Shown one piece after another: positions 7,259-13,570 of a stretch of 13,728 bases of DNA. The translations under genes and the position numbers were made by a program. The notes beneath the pieces were generated by a model. The model was not told the DNA's origin and ran no database searches. It saw only the letters and a program-made list of their open reading frames with translations. The stretch is from an uncultured Opitutales bacterium (lineage in GTDB: Bacteria > Verrucomicrobiota > Verrucomicrobiia > Opitutales > UBA2995). The stretch is taken from NCBI GenBank assembly GCA_937920335.1, contig CALGUT010000083.1, positions 1 through 13,728 on the forward strand, written 5' to 3'. The stretch's first letter is position 1, and each line of letters starts with the position of its first letter.

Positions 7259-8334
7259 GGCATATCCCGTTTCGAAATATCATAGTTCTTCACGGTTTCG
7301 ATCATCGTGATAATATTTTCCACTGGTGTTCCCGCTTGGATATTATGACAGGAGCAGGGAATATAACCGCCGTTGGCGCCGAGGGTTTCGAGACAGGTTA
7401 GTGTTTCTTTTCTAACATCATCGACCGTGCCGCGTGGGAGTACGTTCTGATTTTCAATACCGCCGTGGAAAATAACCTGATCACCGAAATCACGATTAAG
7501 CCCTACACGTTCCATCCCCGGGCAAACGTGCTGAATGGGATTGAGTATATCAATGCCCGCTTCGATCAAATGAGGCACAAAATTACGTGCCGCTCCGTCT
7601 GAATGGAACAGGACCTTTTTCCCATGGGCATGGCTTAGGTCGCACCATCGCTTTAGCCGAGGTTTTATATAGCGTTCATAAGCCTCGATTGAAATCAGCT
7701 GACTTTCCTGAGTGCCGATGTCATCGGCAAGGAAGACCAGGTCGAGCTGATCACCAAATTCACTAAAATACCGTCCCAGTATTTCAGTCTGTATGCTTTC
7801 GATACGGTCCAAGGCAGCATCGAGAAATTCAGGTTCGGCAATCGTATCCATCAGCGCGTTTTCCATACCTCGCATATGGCAATAGATTTCGAAATGCGAC
7901 ATCCAGGGACCCAAGGTTTGAAAGTTGAACTGACGGGCCCGTTCCGCGTCTTTTTTGGCAGCCGCATAGTCAAATTTATCCGGGTCGGGCCACAACTCAT
8001 AGTCGTCCAATTCCTCAGGTTCCTCGTAGTCAGAAAGCGGCCCTTTCCCAAACTCATGATAGGTTGCCAGGCCGGATCGTACTTTTCTCGTGGGTACGCC
8101 CCAGGTATCGCGACCTTCAACTGCATTCGGGTCTGACGGTTCCCCACCTAAATAACGAGGTAAGATCCAAACGATCTTATCAATCCCAAGCTTCCGGTAG
8201 AGTTCAAGTTCATCGCTTTCACCTGCATACTCCTTGAGTGATTCAAGAACTTCGGATGTATGCCAAATGTCGATCGGAACGCGATCAACCGGTTCGCGAT
8301 TCAGCGTTTTCAAGATACGTTCGTGAGAAGTCAT
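7255..8334 (-). CDS. UroD-family methyltransferase with H-x-D motif
   Basis: A 359-residue UroD-superfamily protein, close to the usual family length. The N-terminus has the typical RILKTLNREPVDRVPIDIW (6-24). The barrel strand VLFHSDGAARNFVPHLIEAG (241-260) puts aspartate (H244-S-D246) where zinc methyltransferases have H-x-C. ILNPIQHVCPGM (263-274) and GGYIPCSCHNIQAGTP (322-337) complete the active-site rim; the C-x-C (327, 329) in the last motif could still supply a metal ligand. The H-x-D form is common among UroD-like proteins next to corrinoid proteins, and I infer a methyltransferase acting on a specific donor, possibly the substrate-facing (MT I) enzyme. It starts 18 nt after the corrinoid gene and overlaps the next UroD gene by four bases. 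No clear ribosome binding site precedes the ATG. Confidence 0.87.
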   Translation of the reverse strand: MTSHERILKTLNREPVDRVPIDIWHTSEVLESLKEYAGESDELELYRKLGIDKIVWILPRYLGGEPSDPNAVEGRDTWGVPTRKVRSGLATYHEFGKGPLSDYEEPEELDDYELWPDPDKFDYAAAKKDAERARQFNFQTLGPWMSHFEIYCHMRGMENALMDTIAEPEFLDAALDRIESIQTEILGRYFSEFGDQLDLVFLADDIGTQESQLISIEAYERYIKPRLKRWCDLSHAHGKKVLFHSDGAARNFVPHLIEAGIDILNPIQHVCPGMERVGLNRDFGDQVIFHGGIENQNVLPRGTVDDVRKETLTCLETLGANGGYIPCSCHNIQAGTPVENIITMIETVKNYDISKRDMP

Positions 8335-8352
8335 AGGATGGAATGCCGCGTG

Positions 8353-8979
8353 TCAGGCGCACAGTTTTTGGGCAAGTTCCACTGCACTGGCAGCATCGGC
8401 GGAGTAGCCATCGGCTCCTATTTGATCAGCGAATGCCTGAGTGATCGGAGCGCCACCGACCATAATTTTGATAGAGCTGTTTAATGAGGATAATTCGGAA
8501 ACAATTCTCTCCATCGCAGGCATCGTTGTGGTCAGCAACGCGGAAAGCGCGACTAAGTTTGGATTATGCTCTGCCACAGCATTGGCAAACGTTTCGGCTG
8601 ACACGTTGACCCCAAGATCAATGACTTTGAAATTGGCACCCTTAAGCATCATCATCACCAGATTTTTTCCGATATCGTGAAGGTCGCCCTCAACGGTGCC
8701 AATAACGATGGAGAATTCCGGTTCGATACCTGAAGCAACCAGTACTGGTTCCAGTAGGTCCATACTCTTTTGCATCGCTCGCGCTGCTACCAAAACTTCT
8801 GGCACAAAAATCACGTTCGCTCTAAATCGTTTCCCCACGTCGTTCATACCTTCTGTCAACGCATCGAGCACGCTTTGTGGGTCGATTCCTGCTTCCAGTG
8901 CTGCTGCAGTCGCTGCGCGGGCGTCCTTACGTTTACCCGCTTTGATCGCAACCATCAGTTGGTCTAATAATTCGTTCAT
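8353..8979 (-). CDS. Corrinoid (B12-binding) methyltransferase protein, MtbC/MtaC-like
   Basis: The methyl carrier of the system: a 208-residue cytoplasmic protein holding a cobamide whose cobalt shuttles the methyl group. Residues about 1-85 form the helical cap domain (B12-binding_2; LTEGMNDVGKRFRANVIFVPE at 41-61, cut here only for orientation). Residues about 88-208 form the Rossmann-like B12 domain. EGDLHDIGKNLV (97-108) contains D99-x-H101-x-x-G104, whose histidine is the lower cobalt ligand. ALSALLTTTM (144-153) and GGAPIT (175-180) line the nucleotide tail pocket, and GADGYSADA (188-196) closes the fold. Length and motifs are those of complete MtbC/MtaC/MtmC-type proteins. It is the first gene of the operon, so likely the most abundant product. 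Such proteins are often annotated as trimethylamine or dimethylamine corrinoid proteins, but no amine methyltransferase (MttB, MtbB, MtmB) is present here, so that label would be unsafe. Confidence 0.93.
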   Translation of the reverse strand: MNELLDQLMVAIKAGKRKDARAATAAALEAGIDPQSVLDALTEGMNDVGKRFRANVIFVPEVLVAARAMQKSMDLLEPVLVASGIEPEFSIVIGTVEGDLHDIGKNLVMMMLKGANFKVIDLGVNVSAETFANAVAEHNPNLVALSALLTTTMPAMERIVSELSSLNSSIKIMVGGAPITQAFADQIGADGYSADAASAVELAQKLCA

Positions 8980-9040
8980 AATCTGATCTTTTCTCGGTTA
9001 GGCGATGGCACGAATTGTATTATTAAGAGGTAAATGAAGT

Positions 9041-9058
9041 TATAAGGTAATACTTATA
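9041..9058 (-). promoter_or_regulatory. Inverted repeat TATAAG-N6-CTTATA upstream of the corrinoid operon
   Basis: Two perfect six-base arms, TATAAG (9041-9046) and CTTATA (9053-9058), are separated by six bases. They lie 62 bases before the corrinoid gene's ATG, in the AT-rich stretch where the promoter should be. The symmetry and position suit a binding site for a dimeric regulator. AT-rich palindromes also arise by chance, and no regulator gene is adjacent, so this is a candidate only. Confidence 0.35.
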
Positions 9059-9173
9059 TATCATAGCTCTTTTCGCTGCTAAGTCATCCGCTTATCCATT
9101 TTTTTGTAATGCTAGAAACCCTTAGATGAGGATCTTATCGAGTTGCTGCACCAACTCCTCATTCGTATCGCCC

Positions 9174-9265
9174 GGCTCGGTGTAAAAACCTCACCTCTTC
9201 GTCTGTAACGCTATAGCGAGGAGTCGTTCGACGGCAGCTTAACGAGCGAAGTGGTGTTTCGAGCC
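9174..9265. repeat. Large imperfect hairpin, possible dispersed palindromic element
   Basis: Nested complementary arms: GGCTCG (9174-9179) with CGAGCC (9260-9265), and CACCTCTTCG (9192-9201) with CGAAGTGGTG (9247-9256), nine of ten positions pairing. The loop between them contains a perfect eight-base palindrome, GCTATAGC (9210-9217), and the self-complementary GTCGTTCGAC (9223-9232). The next bases, CCGAGC (9267-9272), can also pair with GCTCGG (9175-9180), giving an alternative outer stem. The density of nested symmetry in a gap between two transcription units resembles intergenic palindromic repeats, but only one copy is in this window. It could instead be a transcript-level structure. Confidence 0.45.
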
Positions 9266-9309
9266 GCCGAGCAAATTTTTACCTGTAACCAATCCCAAGA
9301 ATTTCAGGA

Positions 9310-9332
9310 ATGAAAATAAAGCGGAGGCGCTT
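9310..9332 (-). terminator. Possible terminator of the RlmI-like gene
   Basis: Read on the minus strand, AAGCG pairs with CGCTT around a four-base CCTC loop (9332-9319), followed by the T-rich run TATTTTCA. It lies about 52 bases past the stop of the RlmI-like gene. A five-base stem is short for an efficient terminator, so this is tentative. Confidence 0.35.
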
Positions 9333-9383
9333 ACAGACGACCCTCTAGCATGAGACTTCTGGACACCAAGTTAAAACCCTACG

Positions 9384-10283
9384 TTAGGACTTTTCAACCC
9401 ACAGCGACTTCAAATAATTCTCCCCAGTGTATTCCTCCGGCATAGCCAGTGAAGTGACTTTGGCTCGAGGAGCACCCTGGCGCACCATTCGCGCAAAATC
9501 ACGCGGGTAAAGTTTACGACAGTTCGTGCAGCAGAGAATCCAGCCGCCGGGAGCGAGGCAGGCATAGGCTAGGGCTACCAGTTGGTCATAGTCTCTTTCG
9601 ACTCGGAAGACTTTGCCTTTATCATCGCGGGAAAAAGTCGGAGGATCGAGGACGATGCCATCAAAAGTCCTTCCTTGCCGAGAAAAGCGTTTCAACCAGT
9701 GGAAGGTGTCACCTTTACAGAAATAGTGTTCTGCGGGGTCGAGATTGTTGGCGAGGAAATTATCTTTTGCCCAGTCGAGGTAGACTTGTGAAAGGTCGAG
9801 AGTCGTAGTGGTCGCACCTGAAAGCGCGGCGCAAACCGAGAAGGCTCCGGTGTAGGCAAAGGTGTTTAGCACGGTTTTCCCAGCGGCGGAGAACTGCCGG
9901 ACGCGCTGACGGTTCAGCCGTTGATCGAGAAAGATGCCCTGTGAATAACCTGCTTGGAAATTGATGTGATAGTTCACGCCACTTTCAGAGGCAATAAATG
10001 GCGCATTCACGATCGGCCCAGCGATGTGAGTCGGGTCCTCTTTTTCGTGCTGATCGAGCCGTTTCCAATAGCTTGTTTTTCCAGTCTTGCCTTGTCTTTC
10101 AAGCCACGCACGCACAGCGGGATCGAGCTTGTCAGATCGGGTCGATATCAACCATCTATCCGCGAAGGTATCTAAAAAAATACCAGACATGCCATCGCCA
10201 TCCCCGTCAATTAGGCGAAGCGCGTTCGTATCACAATCAAGAAGGTGAGCTCGCTTAGCGATTGCTTGTTGGGCGGTGTTCAT
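9384..10283 (-). CDS. Class I SAM-dependent methyltransferase, RlmI/RlmK-like (23S rRNA cytosine-C5 family)
   Basis: A 299-residue cytoplasmic methyltransferase resembling the RlmI / RlmK (COG1092) group that modifies 23S rRNA. The N-terminal part (about 1-110) has RLIDGDGDGMSGIFLD (23-38), typical of the family's central domain. GIFLDQRLNRQRVR (116-129) precedes the Rossmann fold. SAM motif I is VLNTFAYTGAFS (138-149), with an acidic residue (D163) ending the next strand. The catalytic-loop motif IV is DPPTFS (213-218), and CTNCRK (252-257) forms the strand-6 loop. At about 300 residues it is shorter than E. coli RlmI (about 396), because the N-terminal PUA RNA-binding domain is missing; PUA-less relatives exist. 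No strong ribosome binding site precedes the ATG at 10283. It appears monocistronic and is unrelated to corrinoid chemistry despite the shared word methyltransferase. Confidence 0.85.
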   Translation of the reverse strand: MNTAQQAIAKRAHLLDCDTNALRLIDGDGDGMSGIFLDTFADRWLISTRSDKLDPAVRAWLERQGKTGKTSYWKRLDQHEKEDPTHIAGPIVNAPFIASESGVNYHINFQAGYSQGIFLDQRLNRQRVRQFSAAGKTVLNTFAYTGAFSVCAALSGATTTTLDLSQVYLDWAKDNFLANNLDPAEHYFCKGDTFHWLKRFSRQGRTFDGIVLDPPTFSRDDKGKVFRVERDYDQLVALAYACLAPGGWILCCTNCRKLYPRDFARMVRQGAPRAKVTSLAMPEEYTGENYLKSLWVEKS

Positions 10284-10349
10284 CGGTATGGTCGGAGTTA
10301 TGCCTACGATTACCTATGACTCGGGTTCGTGACGCAATAAAATCCCCTC

Positions 10350-11192
10350 GTGTCACTGAGCCAATGGCAGCGTTATCTCGAAGATGGTCGATTGACTATC
10401 AGATCGAACCAGGCATACAACGAAGACCCGGCAGCAGATACGGCCAAAACACGCAGTGTTCTCCGCGTAGGATTCTTCCGAGGCAACCTGCCGTGGTCCT
10501 ACCTGGACGATCAGAACCTTCTTAAGGGTTTCGACATTGAGATCGCTCACCGGCTGGCATCTCACCTCAACTGTCAATTGGAGTTTTATCCAATAGAACA
10601 TGACAAGGCCCCCGCTTATTTGAATGCCGGCGTTTTGGATATCATCATGTCCGGTGTTCCTGTCACCACATCCAACGTCGCGGACTATACGTTTTCTCAG
10701 AGTTACCTCAAACTGTACGCCGCAATGCTCATTCCGAAAAACGAGCAGATGGAACGCATCTTTTCCTCAGCGGATATATTCAAACAAACCGAGGAGGTTA
10801 TATTTGGAGTTGTCGATCCAAGTCCCTTCATCCCGGACATCAAGGCGGTCTACCCCAACCTGACTTTAAAACCCTACGCTTCGGACTATCAATTCCTTGA
10901 GCAAAATGCGCCCAGCGAAGCCCTCTATACGTCGGCAGAGGCGGGTTCCGCCTGGTCTCTGGTGTATCCAAATTACAAGGTCGTCATACCCGCCAGAAAC
11001 TGGACCTATAACCTAGCCTACCCCATCAACCCGGCAGACCTGGAATTTCAACATTTCTTCAATCAATGGCTGGGGGTCGAACTGGAATCCACAGAATCTC
11101 AATCGATCTACGATTTCTGGATACTCGGCCACCCTCGGGATGAGCTGGAACCACGCTGGAGTGTCTGGCGAAACGTGCTCGGCAGAGAGTAG
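10350..11192 (+). CDS. Solute-binding domain protein (SBP_bac_3 type), apparently N-terminally truncated
   Basis: A 280-residue sequence with the family 3 extracellular solute-binding fold: VLRVGFFRGNLPWSYLD (37-53), KGFDIEIAHRLA (59-70), LDIIMSGVPVTT (96-107) and DYTFSQSYL (112-120). The C-terminal end (FWILGHPRDELEPRW, then SVWRNVLGRE) resembles the tail of cation:dicarboxylate symporters that carry a fused solute-binding domain, as I remember them. The oddity is at the front: the start would be GTG at 10350, there is no signal peptide or membrane segment, and an in-frame TAA lies at 10338-10340. A protein of this type would normally be exported or membrane-anchored. The likeliest reading is a remnant whose upstream portion (signal or transporter domain) was lost by rearrangement next to the divergent RlmI-like gene. 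The rest of the frame is open and well conserved in pattern, so loss would be recent or the domain has a cytoplasmic use. Function is doubtful. Confidence 0.65.
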   Translation: MSLSQWQRYLEDGRLTIRSNQAYNEDPAADTAKTRSVLRVGFFRGNLPWSYLDDQNLLKGFDIEIAHRLASHLNCQLEFYPIEHDKAPAYLNAGVLDIIMSGVPVTTSNVADYTFSQSYLKLYAAMLIPKNEQMERIFSSADIFKQTEEVIFGVVDPSPFIPDIKAVYPNLTLKPYASDYQFLEQNAPSEALYTSAEAGSAWSLVYPNYKVVIPARNWTYNLAYPINPADLEFQHFFNQWLGVELESTESQSIYDFWILGHPRDELEPRWSVWRNVLGRE

Positions 11193-11261
11193 GTTTAGCG
11201 AGCAAATCAACGGAAATCGAGTGCACGGTTACCCCTTATCATTAGCCCCGTACCCATACTT

Positions 11262-11279
11262 TGAATGCATCGGCATTCA
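11262..11279. terminator. Perfect hairpin between convergent genes
   Basis: TGAATGC (11262-11268) and GCATTCA (11273-11279) pair perfectly over seven bases around the loop ATCG. It sits in the 173-base gap between two converging genes (ends at 11192 and 11366), where a shared terminator would be expected. No T run follows on either strand, so it is not a standard intrinsic terminator. A second small inverted repeat, TTAAC-CC-GTTAA, overlaps the cytochrome gene's stop codon. The rest of the gap is featureless. Confidence 0.3.
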
Positions 11280-11365
11280 CAAAGCCATACGCTACGCCTA
11301 AAACTGTCCCATTCACCCCGCAGAAGAATAAAAATGGCACTGATCGATAACAGGCCATTAACCCG

Positions 11366-11965
11366 TTAACGTGTTTCGCTGATCCAAGCAACCACCGCTT
11401 CAACTTCCTGTTTCGATAGCGCTAATTCGTCACCGTCAAAATGAACCCGTTTGCCTGAGCTGAAGTTTTCCATTTGTCGGAGAAAGTACCAATCCTGTTG
11501 ACGAGTTAGAGGAGGAACCCGCTCGGAACGGTTGCCTTCAAGGTTTTCACCGTGGCAACTGAGGCACCGTTGCTGGTAAACAGCCTCACCCTCTTCAGAC
11601 GGTGGGGTATCCAAGGTATTGCGGCTCTGATTGGCGGGAAGGCTTTCAATGTGACGCCCCACAAAAGCAATCGACCGTTCATCGAGCGCCGAAGCGTTGG
11701 CTTTCATCAGCTTACCCGCGAGATCCTCGTCGTCGAAGCCCCGTTGATCGCGCCTAAATTTTCTTAGTTGATCCGAGATATACCAGCGAGGGAGACCCGC
11801 GATGGAGGGTGCATTCATTTCCCGGATACCCATGCCACTCTGCAGGTGGCAGGCCATACAGTTGTCACGAAATATTTCGAAGCCCAGGTCTGTTTTCTCA
11901 GGCTCACCTTCAGCTCCACTCAGTAGAAGCGGAAGGAAAAGCAGCGAGAGAATTCTTAGACCCAT
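11366..11965 (-). CDS. Diheme cytochrome c (c4-like), exported
   Basis: A 199-residue periplasmic electron carrier. It has a signal peptide (hydrophobic LRILSLLFLPLLLSG at 3-17, cleavage likely near AEG) and two class I cytochrome domains with heme motifs CMACH (36-40) and CLSCH (134-138). The first domain shows NAPSIAGLPRWYISDQLRKF (51-70), typical of cytochrome c4, and LMKANASAL (86-94), with M87 the probable sixth heme ligand. In the second domain the matching segment reads HFDGDELALS (175-184) and lacks a methionine there; M165 or H175 might serve, so the second heme may differ in ligation. Its start lies seven bases after the stop of the peptide-binding lipoprotein, so the two are probably co-transcribed. 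The partner oxidase or reductase is not in the window. Confidence 0.88.
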   Translation of the reverse strand: MGLRILSLLFLPLLLSGAEGEPEKTDLGFEIFRDNCMACHLQSGMGIREMNAPSIAGLPRWYISDQLRKFRRDQRGFDDEDLAGKLMKANASALDERSIAFVGRHIESLPANQSRNTLDTPPSEEGEAVYQQRCLSCHGENLEGNRSERVPPLTRQQDWYFLRQMENFSSGKRVHFDGDELALSKQEVEAVVAWISETR

Positions 11966-11972
11966 GAGACCG

Positions 11973-13553
11973 TTAATTGGTTTTTGGCTTTACGGGACCC
12001 AAGTAGATGTCCCCCGTTTTCGAAAGTGTAAATCCCTCGAGGTCGGAGCGAAGTACGACAATCGACTCCCCATGAACGAGCGGCAGAAGCGGAAGGTCTT
12101 TGCGCCAGAGCTCCAGAACTTCCTCATAGATGCGTTGGCGTTCGCTCATGACTCTGGCCTTCCGACCTTCGATAAGAAGCCGGTCCATCTCGTCATTCTT
12201 GTAAAAGGCGATGTTTGTAGCACCTCCCATTTTGGCAGCCCAGCTTGCCAGGTGGATACTTAGAAAATTGTCCGGATCTCCATTGTCTCCCATCCACCCC
12301 AGAAAACCGATTTCATGCCGGCCATTGCGAGTATGATGCAGATGATTCTTAAAGTCTCGCACCTCGACCTCGACCGTGAGGCCCACTTGCTTAAGGTCTT
12401 CGCGGATCAATGAAATCATATTTACTGGATCCGGAGCATAAAGCCGGGGCGCGTTCATAACACTGATCGAGATCGGCTCGGTCCAGCGATCCGCATATTT
12501 ATCCAGTATCATTTTGGCAGCAGCGGGATTGAACGGTACTGGGTCAAATTCCTCCGGCTCCCCAAGCATGCCTTTGGCCATGGGAAAGTGGGCGACCTCA
12601 CCCAAACCATCGAGCGCCACGCGTACGAGCTTTTCCCGATCGATAGCCATGTAGATCGCTTCGCGGATTTCCGGCTCGGAAAGGCGTACCGCCGTTTCGT
12701 TTATAGCAAGGTAAGAGAAGTTCATTCCCGGTTCATGATACACTTCGAAATTCGGATCTTCTATGAGTGGCTGGACTTCTGCGGGTTGGAGGCCGTCGAG
12801 CCCCTGCGTTTTTCCCGCTTTCAGGTCGAGAAGCCGTACCGCATTTTCCGGTACTGATTTAATGACCAGCCGCTCAAAACCCGCTGGCTCACCCCAATAG
12901 CCCTCGAACTTCTTGAGAACAATCGCCTGGTTGGGCTCCCAGCTCACGAATTGATAAGGTCCCGTACCCACCGGATTTTGAACAAGGTCCTGTCCATAAT
13001 CTTCGAGCGACTGGGGGCTGATTAAATAAGCAGGGAACGCCGCCAATGAAAACAGAATCGTGGCATTAGGCTGACTCAAGCCCATCACCAAGGTCATTGG
13101 CCCAGCGGCTTCGACTCGATTAATATCACTGTATAAGTAATTCCAATACTGAAAAATTGCTCCTGGAAGGTGCCCAGGATGGTCTTTATGCATCTGCCGA
13201 AGAAACGAGAAGGCTGCTGACTCTGCAGTCAGAGGTGTGCCGTCTTGAAAAACTACCCCCTCCCGAATCTGGAATGTGATCTCAAGCCCATCATCCGACA
13301 CGGTGTAAGATTCCGCCAACCAGGGTTCAATCTCAAGCGTTCCGGGTTTGAAGCGAAGCAGGCCTTCACAGATTTGGTTGAGCGTCTTTACGGATTCGCC
13401 ATCGTCGACGTCCGCCGGATCGAGCTTTTGCGCATCGCTCCCCCGGGAAAATATCAACGTACTCGAGCGAGCTGAAGATGCTGAGTCACCACCACCGCAA
13501 CCTGCGAGGATGAGAGAAAGCGAAAAGAGAAGAGACGAGAAATAGAACTTCAT
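11973..13553 (-). CDS. Peptide-type ABC transporter substrate-binding lipoprotein (SBP_bac_5, DppA/OppA-like)
   Basis: A 526-residue lipid-anchored periplasmic binding protein for peptides or similar solutes. From ATG 13553 the signal sequence ends in the lipobox LAGC followed by GGG (Cys at about residue 19), so the mature protein is acylated. Family landmarks are KLDPADVDDG after the first strand, LLRFKPGTLEIEPWLAESY, ITFQIREGVVFQDGTPLTAE, and the signature VGTGPYQFVSWEPN. The C-terminal section ends with LPLLPLVHGESIVVLRSDLEGF, and its length is normal for the family. An upstream in-frame TTG at 13580 would add nine residues and overlap the OsmC gene, so ATG 13553 is preferred; it places the lipoprotein signal correctly and leaves 17 nt after the OsmC stop. 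No permease or ATPase genes follow, so it is an orphan binding protein here, which is not unusual for this family. Confidence 0.9.
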   Translation of the reverse strand: MKFYFSSLLFSLSLILAGCGGGDSASSARSSTLIFSRGSDAQKLDPADVDDGESVKTLNQICEGLLRFKPGTLEIEPWLAESYTVSDDGLEITFQIREGVVFQDGTPLTAESAAFSFLRQMHKDHPGHLPGAIFQYWNYLYSDINRVEAAGPMTLVMGLSQPNATILFSLAAFPAYLISPQSLEDYGQDLVQNPVGTGPYQFVSWEPNQAIVLKKFEGYWGEPAGFERLVIKSVPENAVRLLDLKAGKTQGLDGLQPAEVQPLIEDPNFEVYHEPGMNFSYLAINETAVRLSEPEIREAIYMAIDREKLVRVALDGLGEVAHFPMAKGMLGEPEEFDPVPFNPAAAKMILDKYADRWTEPISISVMNAPRLYAPDPVNMISLIREDLKQVGLTVEVEVRDFKNHLHHTRNGRHEIGFLGWMGDNGDPDNFLSIHLASWAAKMGGATNIAFYKNDEMDRLLIEGRKARVMSERQRIYEEVLELWRKDLPLLPLVHGESIVVLRSDLEGFTLSKTGDIYLGPVKPKTN

Positions 13554-13570
13554 ATAAGGTCCGTGCCGGA

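Larger units (their letters stand above)
8980..9383. other. 404-base intergenic region ahead of the corrinoid operon
   Basis: No gene is supported. From the operon side it holds an AT-rich stretch with a TATAAG-N6-CTTATA inverted repeat (9041-9058), a roughly 90-base imperfect hairpin (9174-9265), and a short hairpin that could end the RlmI-like gene (9310-9332). I looked on the minus strand for a cobalamin riboswitch B12-box (GCCACTG-like) and found none. No consensus sigma-70 promoter with good spacing stands out, although the AT-rich 9011-9060 stretch is the likeliest promoter area. Confidence 0.6.

Noticed and set aside
4594..8334. True uroporphyrinogen decarboxylase (HemE) for heme synthesis
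   Set aside because: There are three divergent paralogs beside a corrinoid protein and activator, two with Cys-containing zinc-like motifs, and no other heme genes nearby.
8353..8979. Naming the corrinoid protein as a trimethylamine or dimethylamine corrinoid protein
   Set aside because: Its motifs are common to all corrinoid carriers, and no pyrrolysine-type amine methyltransferase gene is present in the window.
9124..9290. Short minus-strand frames in the intergenic gap that read like protein ends (for example VTDEEVRFLHRAGRYE before a stop)
   Set aside because: They lack starts, overlap the palindromic element, and occur in more than one frame, so a gene remnant cannot be separated from chance.
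8980..9383. Cobalamin riboswitch ahead of the corrinoid operon
   Set aside because: No B12-box-like GCCACTG sequence or matching arrangement of stems was found on the minus strand.
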